Below are positions 60,203 through 64,000 of a stretch of 64,000 bases of DNA, in pieces (positions within the stretch are counted from its first letter, which is position 1; every line of letters starts with the position of its first letter). Below the pieces are notes generated by a model that was not told the DNA's origin, did not search any database, and was given only the letters and a program-made list of their open reading frames with translations. A program made the position numbers and the translations under genes. This DNA comes from Pseudomonas asgharzadehiana (lineage in GTDB: Bacteria; Pseudomonadota; Gammaproteobacteria; Pseudomonadales; Pseudomonadaceae), in NCBI RefSeq assembly GCF_019139815.1, contig NZ_CP077079.1:1922001-1986000 (forward strand), in the 5' to 3' direction.

Positions 60203-63200
60203 TTATTGGTCATTCAGTTCCCCGAGCTGGATGTGCAGCCTCTCTTCCAATTCCAACATCAGCTTTTCCAGGGTTTTCACGGCGGCTTCGATCGAGGGTG
60301 GGTCATCGCCGCGCGCACAGGCCTGCTCGATGACTTCGCATTGCGCGGCCAATGAGCGGGCTTGAACGATGCGGGCGGCGCCCTTGATCTTGTGGGCCTG
60401 CTCGATAATCTCCTGGGGCTTGGCCGGCGGCGCCATCAGCGTGAGCAATTGCTGTCGGTCATGCCGGCTGCTGTTCAACAGCTCCTCCAGCAAGCGTCGG
60501 CGCATGTCTGGGTCGCCGCCGGTCAGGGCATCGAAGTTGCCGAGGTCGAGCATCGGGCCAGCCGGTTTAGGGTGGATATGGGCCAATTGCCGCTCCAATG
60601 CCGTGAGGCTGATGGGCTTGAACAGGCAATCGTTCATGCCCGCCTGGGCGCAGCGCTGCTTCTCTTCGGGCTGGGCATTGGCGGTAAAGCCCAACACCAC
60701 GCAAGGTGTGAGTTGTTCGCGCTGCTCGTATTCGCGGATAGAACGGCTCAACTCGTAGCCATTCATGATCGGCATGTTGCAGTCGGCGATTACCAGATCG
60801 AAGTGCGCCTGGCGCCAGGCCTGGAAGCCCATCGCACCGTCCTGGGCCGCGGTGAACTGGTGGCCCAGGAAACCGAGCTGCTGACACATCAGCAAGCGGT
60901 TCGCCGGGTGATCGTCCACCACCAGCACACTGAGCACCGGTGCGGTCGCCGTCGCCTCGGGCTTGGGTTCGGTGCTCGCCAGCTCAGGTTGAAGGCGCGT
61001 CATCTTCAGGCTGACGTGCACTTGGGTGCCCACCATCGGCACGCTGCTCAGGCTCAATTGGCCGCCCATCATTTCGCACAGGCTGCGACAGATCACCAGC
61101 CCCAGGCCCGCACCGCTCCTGGCCAGTTGCCCGGAGTTGTCGGCCTGGGCAAAGGGTTCGAACAGGCGCGCCTGATCGTCCCGGCTGATGCCGATGCCGG
61201 TGTCTTCCACCACCAATTTCATTTCGACCTGTTGCGGCAGTTGGGTGGGCAATACCTCCACCTTGATTTTCACCTGGCCACGCTCGGTGAACTTGATGGC
61301 ATTGCTCACCAGGTTCGACAGCACCTGCTTGAAGCGCAGTGGATCGATCAGCACTTCGGTATGGACCAGGTCGGGCTTGAACTCCAGCAACAAACTGAGG
61401 GTTTTCTGGCGGGCCAGGCCGTCGAAGACGCGCACCACCGACTCGATCACCTCGCGCAGGTTGACGCGTTCCGGCGCCAGGCTCAGGCGGCCGGACTCGA
61501 TACGCGCGATGTCGAGGATATCGCCGATCAGTTCCAGCAGATCCTTGGCTGAGTTGTAGGCCACTTCGATGGCCGGCCGATCCAGGTGGCCCTGGTCGGC
61601 TCGCTTGAGAGTCAGCTCGAGCATGCCGATCACCGCGTTCATCGGCGTGCGTATTTCATGGCTCATAGTGGCGAGGAACGTACTCTTGGCGCGATTGGCT
61701 TCATCGGCTTGCTCCTTGGCGGCGCGCAGTTCATCGAATAGTTGGCGTCGTTCGCTGATGTCTATCCAGCCCCCGATGATGCCTTGGACTTCACCGACGG
61801 AATCGCGGTACGGCAGGATCCAGTGGTAGATCGTCAGCTTCTTGCCATGAATGTGCAGGGTTCGGTCCAGGATCAGCGGGTTGCCCTCGGCGACCACGCG
61901 CTGGTAGTCGGCGTGATATTGCGCCGCCTCCGCCGCCTGGGCGGTGCCGATCTGGGTCACGGTTTTACCGATCACGTCTTCACGCTTGACGTCGAACACT
62001 TGCAGGTAGCTGTCATTGCAGGTCTGCAGCAAGCCCTGTCGGTCACGCACATAGATCGGGTGCGGGGTTTCATTGACGAGGGCGCGCATGAACTCGAACT
62101 GATCATTGAGCGCGCGTTCGGCCATCTTCCGATGCTTGATCTGGCGGCGCATGTAAGCGTTCCAGATCAGGGACGTCAGCAGCAGCAGCCCGGTCCCGAT
62201 GATGATGCGCGCGATCAATTGGTGGTAATCGCGCCAGTAGCTGTCGGAGTCGACGCTGTAGCCTCGCCAGCGACTATTGATCACCCCCAGTTCATCCGGC
62301 GCGATGCTGAGCAGGGCCTTGTCGAGAATCGAGCTGAGTTCGTTAGCGCTGCGTGAGGTCGCCAGCGCAAAAGTGGCGGGCATCGTCCCGATGCTGAAGC
62401 TGATTTGAGTTTTGTCCTGGAACACCCGCGATGACAGGAAATAGTTGGCGACCACCAGGGTATTGACCGCACCCTCCACCTCGCCTTTTACCAGTAGTTC
62501 GGTCGACTTGAAGGAGTCACCTGTTTCAACCAGATGAATCTTCGGAAAATTCTCGCGCAGGAATTTTTCCAACGGGCTGCCTACGGTGATCGCCAGCCGC
62601 TTGCCTTCCATTTCTTCCAGGCCAGTGGGAGCTTGGTTCTCCTTGCGCGTTAACATCACGTAGGAGTTTTCCAGATAGGGGCGACTGAAGTTCAGCTGGG
62701 TTTCTCGTTCGGTGCTGGGAACGATGGCGCCGATGATGTCCGCTTTGCCGGCCTCGATTTGGTTGATCATCGCGTCCACATCCCGGCCGCGCTGGATGTC
62801 GAAGCGCAACCCGGTGCGCAGGCGAATCAGCTCCAGGAGGTCGGCGGTGATGCCGCGAAAATTGCCTTCGGCATCGAAGAACGTCAACGGCGCATAGGCT
62901 TCGTTGACGATCACCCTGACCACCGGGTTGTCCTTCAGCCAACGCTCTTCGCGAAGGGTCAGTTGCAGCTTGTGGTCAGTCAGCAAGATATCGCTGCCGG
63001 CACTCCAGCGCTTGGCAATCGCTTCCCGTTCATTGATGGGCACGGCCATTAATACCGCGTTGACGATGCTCAACAGGGTGCGCTGGTGCTGGGGCACGGC
63101 AAAACTGAAACCGTAGGCTTCATGCTTGCTGAAGTTGGCCATGCGGATGTTTTTCAGGTAGCCCTTGTTGATCAGGTAATGGGTGGAAATGGTATCGCCC

Positions 63201-63838
63201 AGGAACACGTCGGCCTGGTCGAATGCCACCGCATTCAGGGCGTTTTGATAGGAGGGGTAGGCGCGGATGATTGCCTCTGGGTACAGCTTCTCTACCTCGT
63301 CCAGCGGCAGGTAGTGGTAGACCAGGGCTAGGCGCAGTTGCGCCAGGCCATCACTGAGGCTGCGGGTTTCGCCCTCGCGGGTGACCAGTACCGGCTGATC
63401 CACGGCATAGGGTTCTGACAAGGTCAGGTTGGGGTTCGCCGCTTCAAAACCGTTGGAGGAACCCAGCAAATCGATATCGCCTGTTTCCAGGGCGCGTATG
63501 GCGGCCTCACGGGACGGATATCGCAACACTTTCACCGGAAGGTCCAGTGCCTGAGCCAGCAGGCCAGCGTAGTCGGCGGTAAGGCCTTCATAGTCGCGAC
63601 CGCTTGAGGTGAGGTCGAAGGGCGGATAGTCGGGTGATGCGGCCCCCAGCAGTAGTTCGCGTTTGTTCTGCAACCACAGGCGTTGCGCCTTGTCCAGATT
63701 GGGCTCCAGTTGTATGGCGCTTGCGCGACTCAACAAGTTGAAGTGTTCCGGGCTTGTTTGAGTGTTTGCAGGCACAGCGGTGCTGAAGCACAAACCGGCA
63801 CTCAATATAATCAGATAGTCCTTTATACACCTGGGCAT
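60203..63838 (-). CDS. EvgS/BvgS-type hybrid sensor kinase
   Basis: A 1211-residue unorthodox sensor kinase. The order is signal peptide, two periplasmic solute-binding (Venus flytrap) domains (about residues 45-270 and 290-530), a membrane helix (IIIGTGLLLLTSLIWNAYM), a PAS domain (about 580-700) and the kinase core with FLATMSHEIRTPMNAVIGML. The core is followed by the ATPase domain, a receiver with Asp in LVIADCNMPIMNG, and an HPt domain with the phospho-histidine in EQAHKIKGAARI. This is the BvgS/EvgS plan. The upstream gene on the same strand is a LuxR-type regulator, its expected partner. The ATG at 63838 follows GAGAAAG; a GTG at 63850 overlaps the regulator's stop. Confidence 0.93.
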   Translation of the reverse strand: MPRCIKDYLIILSAGLCFSTAVPANTQTSPEHFNLLSRASAIQLEPNLDKAQRLWLQNKRELLLGAASPDYPPFDLTSSGRDYEGLTADYAGLLAQALDLPVKVLRYPSREAAIRALETGDIDLLGSSNGFEAANPNLTLSEPYAVDQPVLVTREGETRSLSDGLAQLRLALVYHYLPLDEVEKLYPEAIIRAYPSYQNALNAVAFDQADVFLGDTISTHYLINKGYLKNIRMANFSKHEAYGFSFAVPQHQRTLLSIVNAVLMAVPINEREAIAKRWSAGSDILLTDHKLQLTLREERWLKDNPVVRVIVNEAYAPLTFFDAEGNFRGITADLLELIRLRTGLRFDIQRGRDVDAMINQIEAGKADIIGAIVPSTERETQLNFSRPYLENSYVMLTRKENQAPTGLEEMEGKRLAITVGSPLEKFLRENFPKIHLVETGDSFKSTELLVKGEVEGAVNTLVVANYFLSSRVFQDKTQISFSIGTMPATFALATSRSANELSSILDKALLSIAPDELGVINSRWRGYSVDSDSYWRDYHQLIARIIIGTGLLLLTSLIWNAYMRRQIKHRKMAERALNDQFEFMRALVNETPHPIYVRDRQGLLQTCNDSYLQVFDVKREDVIGKTVTQIGTAQAAEAAQYHADYQRVVAEGNPLILDRTLHIHGKKLTIYHWILPYRDSVGEVQGIIGGWIDISERRQLFDELRAAKEQADEANRAKSTFLATMSHEIRTPMNAVIGMLELTLKRADQGHLDRPAIEVAYNSAKDLLELIGDILDIARIESGRLSLAPERVNLREVIESVVRVFDGLARQKTLSLLLEFKPDLVHTEVLIDPLRFKQVLSNLVSNAIKFTERGQVKIKVEVLPTQLPQQVEMKLVVEDTGIGISRDDQARLFEPFAQADNSGQLARSGAGLGLVICRSLCEMMGGQLSLSSVPMVGTQVHVSLKMTRLQPELASTEPKPEATATAPVLSVLVVDDHPANRLLMCQQLGFLGHQFTAAQDGAMGFQAWRQAHFDLVIADCNMPIMNGYELSRSIREYEQREQLTPCVVLGFTANAQPEEKQRCAQAGMNDCLFKPISLTALERQLAHIHPKPAGPMLDLGNFDALTGGDPDMRRRLLEELLNSSRHDRQQLLTLMAPPAKPQEIIEQAHKIKGAARIVQARSLAAQCEVIEQACARGDDPPSIEAAVKTLEKLMLELEERLHIQLGELNDQ

Positions 63839-63846
63839 CCGCTTTC

Positions 63847-64000
63847 TCACACTAGCGCGTTTCGTTTTGCCATCTCGATAAGTTCTACCAAGGACTTGGC
63901 TTGAAGTTTCTGCATCAGCCGCTTTTTATAAGTACTTACTGTCTTGTTGCTCAAGAACATACCTTTTGCAATTTCCTTATTGGTGCGGCCTTGTGCAAAA
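63847..64000 (-). CDS. LuxR-family response regulator (3' part only)
   Basis: Only about 50 C-terminal residues are in the window; the gene continues past its end. They form the helix-turn-helix of the NarL/LuxR class: FAQGRTNKEIAKGMFLSNKT with VSTYKKRLMQKLQAKSLVEL. The stop TGA (63849-63847) is eight bases before the ATG of the BvgS/EvgS-type kinase, and this order (regulator then kinase) is that of bvgAS and evgAS. It is thus very probably the cognate output regulator. Confidence 0.85.
   Translation of the reverse strand, partial: FAQGRTNKEIAKGMFLSNKTVSTYKKRLMQKLQAKSLVELIEMAKRNALV

Noticed and set aside
60362..61552. Plus-strand open frame of 396 codons
   Set aside because: Antisense to the kinase and receiver domains of the EvgS-type protein, which are unmistakable on the other strand.

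Overview
Organism. The window is GC-rich, densely packed proteobacterial chromosome. Its gene set points to a fluorescent-group Pseudomonas: OprI lipoprotein, CysB, an EarP/EF-P pair whose EF-P has arginine at position 32, an Ohr/OhrR pair, a DbpA-tailed DEAD-box helicase, a class II DAHP synthase, and several REP/REPIN palindromes built on a GGGGGCTTGCTCCCGATAG-type core. This assignment comes from protein and repeat recognition, not a database search. No rRNA, tRNA, CRISPR array, transposase or integrase was found. Layout. 1-4.5 kb: end of the kdp potassium-uptake operon (kdpB 3' end, kdpC, kdpD, kdpE), with REP-like hairpins in both kdpB/kdpC and kdpC/kdpD gaps. 4.5-8.2 kb: patatin-like RssA homologue, small lipoprotein, CHAD protein, thioesterase and Mpo1/DUF962 membrane protein. 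8.2-13.4 kb: a large Rhs/YD-repeat polymorphic toxin with an HNH/EndoVII-like tip and an overlapping downstream immunity gene. The tip and immunity gene are clearly AT-richer than their surroundings. 13.6-18.2 kb: chemoreceptor, TatD, MltF-type lytic transglycosylase, DoxX. 18.2-23.3 kb: the main accessory block, with a strong promoter and structured leader before a 102-aa unknown protein, a Gld-type ABC cassette whose ATPase has lost key catalytic residues, and a divergent coiled-coil protein of unknown function. 23.4-38.9 kb: mostly housekeeping genes (greB, YbbAP-type exporter, tesA-like esterase, L,D-transpeptidase, oprI, class I DAHP synthase, PilZ protein, ketopantoate reductase-like gene, 5'-nucleotidase, universal stress protein, cysB, Gre-like factor, earP-efp). 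38.9-43.9 kb: the ohrR-ohr-esterase peroxide module and two LysR regulators around a TauE/SafE exporter. 43.9-53.2 kb: DUF1127 protein, YcaQ-like glycosylase, class II DAHP synthase, SpeE-like protein, crotonase, deaD with a long structured leader, DODA-type dioxygenase, tpm, htpX. 53.4-64 kb: alanine-type aminotransferase, msrB, a gpx-marR operon preceded by two tandem CAATTnAATTG boxes, two large hybrid sensor kinases, a DUF815 ATPase coupled to a free-methionine sulfoxide reductase, and the 3' end of a LuxR-type regulator. How the genes fit together. Oxidative-stress functions recur: ohr/ohrR, gpx with its OhrR-like regulator, msrB, the free-methionine sulfoxide reductase and a thioredoxin-like protein. 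The most notable systems are the exchangeable Rhs toxin/immunity tip, the degenerate Gld-like ABC cassette with its neighbours, the leader RNA before the 102-aa protein, and the two cis-regulatory arrangements proposed for the two OhrR-like regulators.
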